In this document: positions 44,604 to 52,970 of the stretch, piece after piece
How the letters are laid out: every line of letters begins with the position of its first letter
Numbering within the stretch: the first letter of the stretch is position 1
Source: Homoserinimonas sp.
Lineage (GTDB): Bacteria; Actinomycetota; Actinomycetes; Actinomycetales; Microbacteriaceae
Assembly: GCA_023957835.1 (NCBI GenBank)
Contig: JAMLGP010000001.1
Span: 427,575 to 491,574, forward strand
Reading direction: 5' to 3'
Length of the DNA stretch: 64,000 nt
The notes under the pieces: model-generated
Databases searched by the model: none
What the model saw: only the letters and a program-made list of their open reading frames with translations
Told to the model about the DNA's origin: nothing
Program-made: the position numbers and the translations under genes

Positions 44604-45803
44604 TTGGCGACCGGTGCCTTTGCGGAAAGTGGGGCGGACCTCGAACTGGTAGGAATCCAGAAGAGGTTCCCCGGCTTTACCGCGATCGAACACCTCGACC
44701 TGACGATTCCGGCAGGGTCGTTCTTTGCACTACTTGGCCCTTCAGGCTGTGGAAAGACCACGACCCTGCGGCTCGTCGCGGGACTGGAAGATCCGACCGA
44801 AGGAAAAGTGCTGATCGGCGGCAAGGATGTCACCAAGCTCAAGCCCTACCAGCGTCAGGTCAACACCGTCTTTCAAAGTTATGCGCTATTCCCGCACATG
44901 ACAGTTCTGGAGAATGTGGCCTTCGGTCTTCGTCGCAGGCACATTGCGGATCCGGTCGGCAAGGCACACGAGGCACTCCGACTGGTGGAGCTTGATCATC
45001 TCGCGGCCAGAAAGCCACAGCAGCTTTCTGGAGGGCAACAGCAGCGAGTCGCACTTGCCAGAGCAATTGTGAACAGACCGGCCCTTCTTCTTCTTGATGA
45101 ACCGCTTGGCGCGCTCGACCTCAAGTTGCGCCGCCAAATGCAACTTGAGCTCAAGTCGATTCAGGAAGAAGTGGGGCTAACCTTCGTTCACGTAACACAC
45201 GACCAGGAAGAAGCCATGACAATGGCGGATACCGTCGCGGTTATGAATAAGGGCGAGATTGAGCAGCTGGGTGCACCACAGGAGCTGTACGAACTGCCAA
45301 AGACGGCTTTCGTCGCAAACTTCCTTGGCCAGTCCAACCTGTTCACCGGGAAGGTAACGGGGTCCACCAGCAACTCGATCTCGGTGGATATCGAGGGAGT
45401 CAAGATCGTCGTCCCGACCAAGCGCGCCCAAAGGCACGCAGGGGAAGTGACTATCGGCGTACGGCCCGAAAAATTGCATTTACACCTCAGCGCACCAAAG
45501 CAGTCTGCAGGGGTGAACGTTCTGGGCCCCGGCCGCATCATCGATGTTTCATTCAGCGGAGTGAGCACCCAGTACATTCTGGCGATTCCCGGAATTGGCA
45601 AGGTGACTGTCTTCGAGCAGAACATGAAGTCAGGGCCGGTTGCCGCCGAGGGCTCCGAGGTTTGGGTCAGCTGGGATGTGGAGCACGGATTCGGTCTCGC
45701 TGACGAGCCCGCACCCGGCCCCAAATTTGCAGCCGACACTGACACGGCGACGATAGCCATGCAGAAAAAGCATGCGCTAATGTCGGAGCTCGAGGAGGCC
45801 TGA
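44604..45803 (+). CDS. potA: polyamine-type ABC transporter ATPase
   Basis: A 399-residue importer ATPase. Walker A 'GPSGCGKTTTLRLVAG', signature 'LSGGQQQRVALARAI', Walker B 'LLLLDEPLGALD', H-loop 'VTHDQEEAMT', then a C-terminal TOBE domain ('TIGVRPEKLHL') as in PotA. TTG 44604 is one base after the potD stop and gives 'MATGAFAES...', seven residues longer than strictly needed; no better start is near. It energises PotB/PotC downstream. Confidence 0.95.
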   Translation: MATGAFAESGADLELVGIQKRFPGFTAIEHLDLTIPAGSFFALLGPSGCGKTTTLRLVAGLEDPTEGKVLIGGKDVTKLKPYQRQVNTVFQSYALFPHMTVLENVAFGLRRRHIADPVGKAHEALRLVELDHLAARKPQQLSGGQQQRVALARAIVNRPALLLLDEPLGALDLKLRRQMQLELKSIQEEVGLTFVHVTHDQEEAMTMADTVAVMNKGEIEQLGAPQELYELPKTAFVANFLGQSNLFTGKVTGSTSNSISVDIEGVKIVVPTKRAQRHAGEVTIGVRPEKLHLHLSAPKQSAGVNVLGPGRIIDVSFSGVSTQYILAIPGIGKVTVFEQNMKSGPVAAEGSEVWVSWDVEHGFGLADEPAPGPKFAADTDTATIAMQKKHALMSELEEA

Positions 45804-45805
45804 GC

Positions 45806-46717
45806 ATGGCCTTCGGCGCTTTCGCTACTGGAACAGCAAGGGAGCAGGGACCAAGGCGTAAGAGCAGGATTGCGCTGCTCTTACTGCTTCCGGGAATCCT
45901 CTACCTCATGCTCTTCTTTCTGGTTCCTCTGGTTTCGCTTGTCCTGACCTCGCTTCAGGAACCGGCCCCAATGGGTGATATCGGCGAGTATCAGACCGCC
46001 TTCAAGTGGGAGAACTACGTCGATGTAATCGGCACCTACGGCGAGCACATCCTGCGGTCCTTCATCTACGCGATCCTTGCCACGATCTTCGCCTTGCTGT
46101 TCAGCTACCCGCTGGCGTACTTCATCGGGGTAAAGGCAAGACGCTGGCCGCTGGTGCAGAACCTGCTGCTCGTGCTCGTAATCGCCCCGTTCTTTATCAG
46201 CTTTCTGCTTCGCACTCTGGCCTGGAAGTCAATACTTTCGGATGAGGGCGTCGTCATTTCAGGATTGAAGGCACTCTCTCTGATGGCGCCAGATGCACAC
46301 TTCACCGGTACCGGGGCTGCGGTCGTGTTCGGATTGACTTACAACTTCATTCCGTTCATGACTTTGCCGCTGTACTCGACGCTCGAGAGGCTGGACACGA
46401 GGTTGCTCGAAGCCGGAGGTGACCTCTACTCCAAGCCTTCGACCACGTTTTTCAAGGTCACGATCCCTCTCTCAATGTCCGGGATCGTATCTGGCGTTCT
46501 GCTCACGTTCATTCCGGCAGCTGGTGACTACATCAATGCGAGCCGAAACTTCCTCGGTGGCAGCGGGACGGCAATGATCGGAAATGTGATCGAGAGCAAC
46601 TTCCTCGTTACTCTCAATTACCCTGCCGCGGCATCCCTGTCGATCATCCTGATGGCAGTAATTCTCGTGATGGTAACGGTCTATGTGAAGCGCAGTGGAA
46701 CGGAGGATCTGCTGTGA
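45806..46717 (+). CDS. potB: polyamine-type ABC transporter permease
   Basis: A 303-residue permease with six hydrophobic helices. The EAA coupling motif is 'LLEAGGDLYSKPSTTFFKVTIPLSMSG' in parts, near residue 200. Order within the operon (after potA, before potC) and length fit PotB. ATG 45806 is two bases after the potA stop; the stop overlaps potC by four bases. Confidence 0.93.
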   Translation: MAFGAFATGTAREQGPRRKSRIALLLLLPGILYLMLFFLVPLVSLVLTSLQEPAPMGDIGEYQTAFKWENYVDVIGTYGEHILRSFIYAILATIFALLFSYPLAYFIGVKARRWPLVQNLLLVLVIAPFFISFLLRTLAWKSILSDEGVVISGLKALSLMAPDAHFTGTGAAVVFGLTYNFIPFMTLPLYSTLERLDTRLLEAGGDLYSKPSTTFFKVTIPLSMSGIVSGVLLTFIPAAGDYINASRNFLGGSGTAMIGNVIESNFLVTLNYPAAASLSIILMAVILVMVTVYVKRSGTEDLL

Positions 46718-47520
46718 GTTCGAAGCTTGGACTGGGCAAATGGCTATTGCCGGCATACGCGATCGTTGCTCTTACCTTCCTGATGATTCCGATCGCCTAC
46801 ACGTTCATTTTCTCGTTCAACAACTCTGTGAAATCGAACATAGTGTGGCGCGGTTTCACCTTTGACAAGTGGCTCAATGTTTGCAATCAGCAGGAGGTCT
46901 GTGAGGCCTTCGGCAACAGCATCATCATCGGGGTAACAGCGACAATTTGCGCGACGATTCTCGGCACGATGATTGCAATAGCTCTGGTTCGCTATCGCTT
47001 CAGATTCAGGGCGGCGATCAGCCTGCTTCTGTTCCTGCCAATGGCAACTCCGGAAGTTGTCCTTGGTGCGGGTCTGGCCGCAGAGTTTCTGACCGCGGGA
47101 GTGGAAAAGGGACTGGTAACGATCATCATTGCTCACACGATGTTCTGTGTGAGTTTCGTCGTCGTGACCGTAAAGGCGAGAGTTTCGACTTTGGACCCAG
47201 CGCTGGAGGAAGCGGGCAGAGACCTGTACGGCTCTCCAAATCAGGTGTTCTGGAGGATTACCTTCCCGCTACTTCTGCCAGGGATTATCGCAGCCGCGTT
47301 GCTCTCGTTCGCGCTGAGCTTCGACGACTTCATCATCACCTACTTCAACTCGGGGACTACCAGCACCTTCCCGAAGTACGTGTATGTGTCTGCAGCAAGA
47401 GGAATACCTGCGGAGGCTAACGTGATTGCCTCTGCAGTCTTCTTCCTGGCGATCATTTTGGTACTGATTTCTCAGGTCTCTTCAGCTATCCGCAGAAAGA
47501 GGCTGGAAAAGGTCTCCTGA
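46714..47520 (+). CDS. potC: polyamine-type ABC transporter permease
   Basis: A 268-residue permease with six helices and the EAA motif in 'LEEAGRDLYGSPNQVFWRITFPLLLPG' in outline (near 170). The 'FDDFIITYFNSG' segment near the last helices is typical of PotC. GTG 46714 overlaps the potB stop. A class-III aminotransferase gene begins four bases after the stop, so it shares the transcript. Confidence 0.93.
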   Translation: MSSKLGLGKWLLPAYAIVALTFLMIPIAYTFIFSFNNSVKSNIVWRGFTFDKWLNVCNQQEVCEAFGNSIIIGVTATICATILGTMIAIALVRYRFRFRAAISLLLFLPMATPEVVLGAGLAAEFLTAGVEKGLVTIIIAHTMFCVSFVVVTVKARVSTLDPALEEAGRDLYGSPNQVFWRITFPLLLPGIIAAALLSFALSFDDFIITYFNSGTTSTFPKYVYVSAARGIPAEANVIASAVFFLAIILVLISQVSSAIRRKRLEKVS

Positions 47521-47524
47521 AGGA

Positions 47525-48898
47525 ATGAATCAGTTGAAAGCCGAGCGTGAAATAGACAGAACTCGGCTGAAGAATCTTTGGTCAGCCGAAGTGGAACGAT
47601 TCCGGCAGGATCGCCCCAAATCCGGAAAGGCTTGGCAAGAAGCATCCGCCAATATGCCCGACGGGGTGCCGATGCTCTGGATGGCGAAGTGGCCAGGGCC
47701 CTGGCCAGTTTTCGTGGAATCCGCTCTGGGTTCCCACTTCACTGATTTGGACGGAATCGACCACGTCGACTTTTGCCTTGGCGATACCGGAGCGATGGCG
47801 GGGCATGCCCCTGCGGCGTCGGTGGCAGCTCTTTCGGCTCAGTTGTCGAAGGGATCGACTTTTATGCTCCCTACAGAAGATGGAGCGGTCGCTGCACAAT
47901 TGCTTGAGGAGAGATTCGGCCTTCCGAGCTGGCAGTTCACACTTTCTGCGACAGACGCGAACCGAAGTGCGATTAGGTACGCGAGGCAGGTCACAGGCAG
48001 GCCCAAGATTGCGGTTCACGACTACTGCTATCACGGAACGGTCGATGAGACGTTCGCGAATCTCGATGGGGCCGGGAGAGTGGTTTCCAGACGGGGCAAT
48101 ATTGGAGCACCGGTTGCTCTGGATCAAACTACTGCGGTAGTCAAGTTCAATGACCTCGATGATCTGGAGAGGGTACTTTCCACTGGCGAGATCGCTGCTT
48201 TTCTAATTGAACCGGCTTTGACGAATATTGGGATCGTATTGCCGGATCCGGATTATCACCGCGGCGTGAGGGAACTTTGCACCAGATACGGGACCTTGCT
48301 GATCATTGACGAAACCCATACTTTCTGTGCCGGTCCGGGTGGGATGACGAAAGCAGAGAACCTGGAGCCAGACTTTCTAGTCATCGGCAAGAGCATCGGG
48401 GGAGGGGTTCCGGCTGCGGCATTTGGAATGACCGATGGGCTGGCCAGGCGAATCAGAGAGAGCATCGAACTGGAAGATATCGATGTGGGCGGGGTCGGCG
48501 GGACCCTCGCAGGGAATGCTCTTTCGCTCGCCGGCATCCGTGCAACTTTGAGCAAAGTACTGACGCCGGAGGCATTTGGGCGCATGATCGAAAGATCAGT
48601 CGAATGGACCGCAGGAGTTCAGTCCGCGATTGACGATTTCGGGGCGCCCTGGCAGGTGACGCGACTCGGGGCAAGAGCAGAATATAGTTTCCGCTCCACG
48701 GCCCCTCGCGACGGGGCCGAAGCGGCGGCCGCGGATGACTTTGAACTCCAGCAGTATCTGCATCTGCATGCTCTCAACCGAGGGATTCTTATGACGCCCT
48801 TCCACAACATGGCGCTTATGTGTCCCGAAACCAGCCCCGCAGATGTTGAGACCCATTCCACTGCGTTTCGTGACGCGGTTGCGGACCTGTTTGGCTGA
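47525..48898 (+). CDS. class-III aminotransferase (HemL-like)
   Basis: A 457-residue PLP enzyme of the class-III family, closer in pattern to glutamate-1-semialdehyde aminomutase-like proteins than to GabT. The PLP lysine is in 'VIGKSIGGGVPAAAFG', the cofactor Asp in 'LLIIDETHTF', and 'CLGDTGAMAGHAP' is the N-terminal substrate loop. It is the last gene of the pot operon, so it probably transaminates whatever amine or amino acid PotDABC imports. It is unlikely to be the haem-pathway HemL because of its position and divergent ends. Exact substrate unknown. Confidence 0.83.
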   Translation: MNQLKAEREIDRTRLKNLWSAEVERFRQDRPKSGKAWQEASANMPDGVPMLWMAKWPGPWPVFVESALGSHFTDLDGIDHVDFCLGDTGAMAGHAPAASVAALSAQLSKGSTFMLPTEDGAVAAQLLEERFGLPSWQFTLSATDANRSAIRYARQVTGRPKIAVHDYCYHGTVDETFANLDGAGRVVSRRGNIGAPVALDQTTAVVKFNDLDDLERVLSTGEIAAFLIEPALTNIGIVLPDPDYHRGVRELCTRYGTLLIIDETHTFCAGPGGMTKAENLEPDFLVIGKSIGGGVPAAAFGMTDGLARRIRESIELEDIDVGGVGGTLAGNALSLAGIRATLSKVLTPEAFGRMIERSVEWTAGVQSAIDDFGAPWQVTRLGARAEYSFRSTAPRDGAEAAAADDFELQQYLHLHALNRGILMTPFHNMALMCPETSPADVETHSTAFRDAVADLFG

Positions 48899-49079
48899 GT
48901 GAACCTCCGGTCGGACTTGAACACAGTGGTTTTGATGCGGAGCGCGCTCTAGACCGGTTCGTCTTCCCCCAGATTGGGGTATGAATGTACCTAATTCGGG
49001 TGAGAGGCTCAGCCCCCGCTTTGTGCAATTATCAGACAGACCAGTACACCTGATCTTGCCAAATCCGGAGGACGCGCGA

Positions 49080-50288
49080 ATGAACCCACCTGAGTTGAAC
49101 TTGCCGAGTCCTGCAGGTGAGCCAATTCGTGGCCTCTTTTCCAGGAGGTCTCTTATTCAGGGTGCCGCTGTCGGAGCCTCAGCGCTTGCTCTCGCCGCCT
49201 GCTCCAGCAAAACCGGCGGCAGGCCGGAAGCGGCTACCGATATTTCAGACACTCAAAAGTCGCTCAGATTTGACGGCCGGGAAACCTACCGGAATTCGGT
49301 AGGAGAGGACTTCCCTCTACTGAGCAGGTTCTCGGACGCTTCCGGAATTTCGGTAACTTTCACAAATCAGGTCGCGGACGACAATACCTATTACCAAAAG
49401 GTCAAACCCCAGTTGCAAAAGGGTGAAGACATTGGTTCTGACGCCTCGGTACTGAGCGACTGGATGGCGGCCAAGTGGATCCGGCTGGGCTACGCTCAGG
49501 AGATTCGCCGCGAGAACATCACCAACTTTGACAATCTGCGACTGGTATTCCGAGGAGCTGATTCGTCGGCGCTGCGGAAAGCATCCATGCCGTGGCGAAG
49601 CGGATTCACTGGCGTAGCCTGGAACACGGAATTGGTTCCAAACGGAATTTCTGCCGTCTCTGATCTCTGGGCAGAAAACCTGCACGGTCGAGTAGGCGCC
49701 ATGTCATCCATGCGGGACACAGTGGGACTGATAATGCTGGATCGGGGCATCGACATTTCTTCGTCGGATTGGGGGGACAAGGAGTTTACAGAGACTATTG
49801 ATTTCCTCCGCCCGCTTGTGACTGACGGCCAGCTTAGAAGCATCAAAGGCGACAAGTACAAGGACGACCTGATTAAGGGATCCACAGTGGCCGCCATCGC
49901 GCGAGCGGGCGACATAATGCAGCTGAACAAGGAAGTCGGCCGTGAAAAGTGGGCGTTTGCCATCCCGGCAAATGGCGGTGTTCTTTGGAGTGACGTCGTC
50001 GTCGTGCCGATCGGCTCCACCCATAGAACGAACGTCGAGAAGTTCATCAACTTCTACTACGACAGGCAAAATGCGGTAGAGGTTGCCGCAGATACCGGCT
50101 TCATTTCGCCGGTTGAAAACCGTACACCTGAGATCGGGACTATTCCGAGTGAGATCTCCAGAAATACCCTGATCTTCCCGACCGAGGCGGTCCTGAACAC
50201 GACCAAGATGTTCCGGCAGCTTTCAGAAGCCGAGGAGCAGAGATTTATGGCTCAATTCCAGACCATTCTGCTGGCGGCATCCTCCTAG
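49080..50288 (+). CDS. diverged PotD-like substrate-binding lipoprotein
   Basis: A 402-residue paralogue of the PotD at 43.4 kb. Twin arginines (22-23, 'SRRSLIQGAA') and lipobox 'ALAAC' with Cys41 are kept. ATG 49080 was chosen because CCGGAGGA precedes it. It retains the Trp and Asp of 'GGVLWSDVVVVP', but two other pocket sites differ: 'DNWALY' of the paralogue is 'DGRETY' and 'IVWSGD' is 'IARAGD', so both Trp are lost. It probably binds something other than a classical polyamine, using the PotABC permease encoded upstream. It is 181 bases downstream of the aminotransferase, perhaps with its own promoter. Confidence 0.85.
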   Translation: MNPPELNLPSPAGEPIRGLFSRRSLIQGAAVGASALALAACSSKTGGRPEAATDISDTQKSLRFDGRETYRNSVGEDFPLLSRFSDASGISVTFTNQVADDNTYYQKVKPQLQKGEDIGSDASVLSDWMAAKWIRLGYAQEIRRENITNFDNLRLVFRGADSSALRKASMPWRSGFTGVAWNTELVPNGISAVSDLWAENLHGRVGAMSSMRDTVGLIMLDRGIDISSSDWGDKEFTETIDFLRPLVTDGQLRSIKGDKYKDDLIKGSTVAAIARAGDIMQLNKEVGREKWAFAIPANGGVLWSDVVVVPIGSTHRTNVEKFINFYYDRQNAVEVAADTGFISPVENRTPEIGTIPSEISRNTLIFPTEAVLNTTKMFRQLSEAEEQRFMAQFQTILLAASS

Positions 50289-50325
50289 TCTGGGAAAACT
50301 GTCAGGCTCATCAGGCAGCGGCTCC

Positions 50326-50340
50326 TAGTATCGAAGAGTG
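50326..50340 (+). promoter_or_regulatory. leaderless -10 before the alpha-glucosidase gene
   Basis: TAGTAT at 50326-50331 ends six bases before the GTG at 50338, matching the spacing seen at the tetR promoter. No good -35 lies at 16-19 bases. No ribosome-binding site precedes the GTG, which supports a leaderless message. Confidence 0.35.
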
Positions 50341-51954
50341 TCAGCTTTGGAATGGTGGCGATCGGCCGTCATCTATCAGGTCTACCCTCGATCATTTGCA
50401 GACGCGGACGGTGATGGACTGGGGGACCTGTCTGGAATCCGAAGCCGACTCGGCTCCCTCAAGGAACTGGGCGTAGATGCTGTATGGCTATCGCCTTTCT
50501 ACACGTCTCCACAACACGACGCAGGCTATGACGTTGCAGACTATCGGCAAGTCGATCCGAGGTTCGGCGATCTGCACGATTTCGATTTGCTGCTGGCCGA
50601 GGCTCACAGTCATGAACTCAAGGTCATTATCGATCTGGTTCCCAACCACACCTCCAGCGACCACAAGTGGTTCCAGGAGGCGCTTGCCGCCCCTGCAGGC
50701 AGCCCGGAACGCGATCGCTATATTTTCCGTGAAGGCAAGGGCAGGAACTCGCCACCAAACAACTGGCAGTCGGTCTTTGGCGGGCCCGCCTGGAAGCAGG
50801 TTCCGGGGGAGAAGGGCGGGCCAGGTCAGTGGTATCTGCACTTGTTCGATCAATCGCAGCCCGACCTGAACTGGCGAAACCCGTGGGTCAGGGAGCAGTT
50901 CAGGGACATCCTGAGATTCTGGCTGGATCGCGGCATCGACGGATTCAGGGTGGATGTCGCCCACGGCCTGATCAAGAAGGCCGGCTTGCCTGATGCCGAC
51001 TACGGTTCGGACGCGAAACCTTTCTCGGAACCGTACTGGGCGCAACCCGAGGTGCACGAAATCTATCGCGAGTGGCGCAAGGTACTCGACGAGTATCCGG
51101 GGGAAAAGGTGATGGTCGCGGAAGCCTGGGTCTTTCCGCTGTCGAAGCTCGCGAACTGGGTGCGGCCCGATGAAATGCACCAGGCCTTCAACTTCGCCTA
51201 CCTTGGAACCCCGCTCAAGGCCGCTGCACTGCGAAAAGTGATCAGGCAGTCGCTCGCGGCTTTCGGCTCGGTAGGGGCTCCGAGCACCTGGGTACTCTCC
51301 AACCACGATGTAGTGCGACATGCCACTCGCTTCGGCCTAAGCGCCGACAGCCCGCAGGGAGATGGAATCGGCCCGAAGTCGAAGGAGCAGCCCGACCGGC
51401 TGCTCGGGTTGCGCAGAGCGAGAGCAGCCTCCTTGCTCATGCTCGCTCTGCCGGGCAGCTCCTATCTCTATCAAGGCGAAGAACTAGGGCTGCCGGAAGA
51501 CGTGGAGTTGCCGGATTCCGCACGGCAGGATCCGACCTGGGAACGCACGAAGCACAAGCGGTACGGTCGCGACGGATGCCGAGTGCCTATTCCCTGGGAG
51601 AAGGATTCTCCTGCCTTCGGATTCAATTCGACAGGAAAGAGCTGGCTGCCCCAGCCGGAACTCTGGAGCGAGTATTCGCGCGATCAGCAGGATGGAACCC
51701 GCGGTTCGACTCTCGAGTTGTACAAGTCGGCCCTGCGCTCTCGAAAGCAATTCAACCTGGGGACCGGCCGACTCGACTGGCTCGAAGGCTTCCAGCGGAA
51801 TGTCGTCGCCTTCGAAAACGGTGAAGTTCAAGTGATCGCAAATTTCTCTGCCGCGCCGGTAGAGCTTCCAGAGGGCTCCATCCTCGCGGCATCTGAAAGC
51901 TTCAGCGGAGGCCTCCCGCCGAACACCACGGTATGGATTCGAAAGACGGTTTAG
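50338..51954 (+). CDS. GH13 alpha-glucosidase
   Basis: A 538-residue glycoside hydrolase of family 13, oligo-1,6-glucosidase/alpha-glucosidase type. Conserved regions: 'YQVYPRSFADADGDGLGDL', 'VIIDLVPNHTSSDHKWF', nucleophile Asp206 in 'GFRVDVAHG', acid/base Glu262 in 'VAEAWV', and Asp324 in 'LSNHD'. All three catalytic residues are present. No signal peptide, so it acts inside the cell on imported malto-oligosaccharides, sucrose or trehalose-type sugars; the exact linkage cannot be told. No sugar transporter is nearby, so it appears unrelated to the amine genes around it. Confidence 0.93.
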   Translation: MSALEWWRSAVIYQVYPRSFADADGDGLGDLSGIRSRLGSLKELGVDAVWLSPFYTSPQHDAGYDVADYRQVDPRFGDLHDFDLLLAEAHSHELKVIIDLVPNHTSSDHKWFQEALAAPAGSPERDRYIFREGKGRNSPPNNWQSVFGGPAWKQVPGEKGGPGQWYLHLFDQSQPDLNWRNPWVREQFRDILRFWLDRGIDGFRVDVAHGLIKKAGLPDADYGSDAKPFSEPYWAQPEVHEIYREWRKVLDEYPGEKVMVAEAWVFPLSKLANWVRPDEMHQAFNFAYLGTPLKAAALRKVIRQSLAAFGSVGAPSTWVLSNHDVVRHATRFGLSADSPQGDGIGPKSKEQPDRLLGLRRARAASLLMLALPGSSYLYQGEELGLPEDVELPDSARQDPTWERTKHKRYGRDGCRVPIPWEKDSPAFGFNSTGKSWLPQPELWSEYSRDQQDGTRGSTLELYKSALRSRKQFNLGTGRLDWLEGFQRNVVAFENGEVQVIANFSAAPVELPEGSILAASESFSGGLPPNTTVWIRKTV

Positions 51955-51983
51955 AACCTGCGCCGCGACCCCGAGGAGCTGGC

Positions 51984-52970
51984 CTACTGTAACGAAACTT
52001 CGACTGCTCCAACCTGCAGCCCTCCGCCGAGCACCTGTTCGGTTGTCAGAGCCGCCACTCGGTCGCGGTCCTCGGCGGTAATTACCCCGAGTTGCGCGAG
52101 CAGCGACAGGGCGACGAGCGTGGTCGCGCGGTGGCTTCCGTCGATCATCTTGAGGGCGAGGCTGGTTCCGTCTGCCGCGGCCATGACCATGACTCCCTCG
52201 GCTCCTCCTTTGCAGAGCAGCCCGAGCTCTTCCACCACGACCGTGTTTGCTCGTCCGATCCCGTCAATTGCCCAGGGGTGGCGCTTGATTGCTTCGACCA
52301 GCTTTCTGGAGGGCTCATCGACTCCGGCGGCGACTTTGCCGATTCCTCTGGCGAGGCCCCTGAGGCTGAGCGCGAACAGCGGGGCCCCGCAGCCGTCAAC
52401 TCCGACCGCCCCGACTTTCTCTTCGCACCAGTTCTCGACGGTCTGCCTGACTCGCAATTGGAGAGGATGTCCTGGATCCAGATACGAGTCGATCGGCCAG
52501 TCGTTTGCCCTGCAGGCGAGCAGGAATGACGCGTGTTTTCCGGAACAGTTCATGGCGAGCTTGCGCTTTCCGGAACCAAGCCGGGCTTCTGCCTGACTCT
52601 GCAGATCCAGCGGCCAGTCCTCAGGACATCCGAGATCCGATTCAGTCAGGCCGACTTTCGAGAGCTCACCAGACACAGCATTTTGATGGGCGGAGGTTCC
52701 TGCGTGACTTGCTGAAGCAAGCGCAACCTCTACCCCTTCGAGGTTCGCCCCAAGCCCGAGCACGGTAATCGCCTGCAGCGGCTTAATCGAGGATCGCGGG
52801 TAGACCAGAGCGGAACTGGTGTCACCGAGCGACTTCAGTACCGAACCATCCGGACCCAGCACAATTGCCGCGCCCAGATGTCTGGACTCTGTCAGGCCGT
52901 TTCGCGTTACTCTCGCGAGTTCTACTACTCCTTCGGCCTTCAGCCCGCGATCGCTCTCAGGAGCGGTCAC
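51984..52970 (-). CDS. asparaginase-II family protein
   Basis: A 328-residue protein of the asparaginase_II family (the Rhizobium etli type, unrelated to E. coli AnsA/B). Signatures are 'RSSIKPLQAITVLG', 'SHAGTSAHQNAV', 'MNCSGKHASFLLAC' and 'GVDGCGAPLFALSLRGLARG'. The two conserved Cys-containing motifs that bind zinc in the R. etli enzyme are present. It should hydrolyse L-asparagine or a related amide. ATG 52970 overlaps the gabT stop by four bases, so it follows gabT in one operon. Confidence 0.88.
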   Translation of the reverse strand: MTAPESDRGLKAEGVVELARVTRNGLTESRHLGAAIVLGPDGSVLKSLGDTSSALVYPRSSIKPLQAITVLGLGANLEGVEVALASASHAGTSAHQNAVSGELSKVGLTESDLGCPEDWPLDLQSQAEARLGSGKRKLAMNCSGKHASFLLACRANDWPIDSYLDPGHPLQLRVRQTVENWCEEKVGAVGVDGCGAPLFALSLRGLARGIGKVAAGVDEPSRKLVEAIKRHPWAIDGIGRANTVVVEELGLLCKGGAEGVMVMAAADGTSLALKMIDGSHRATTLVALSLLAQLGVITAEDRDRVAALTTEQVLGGGLQVGAVEVSLQ

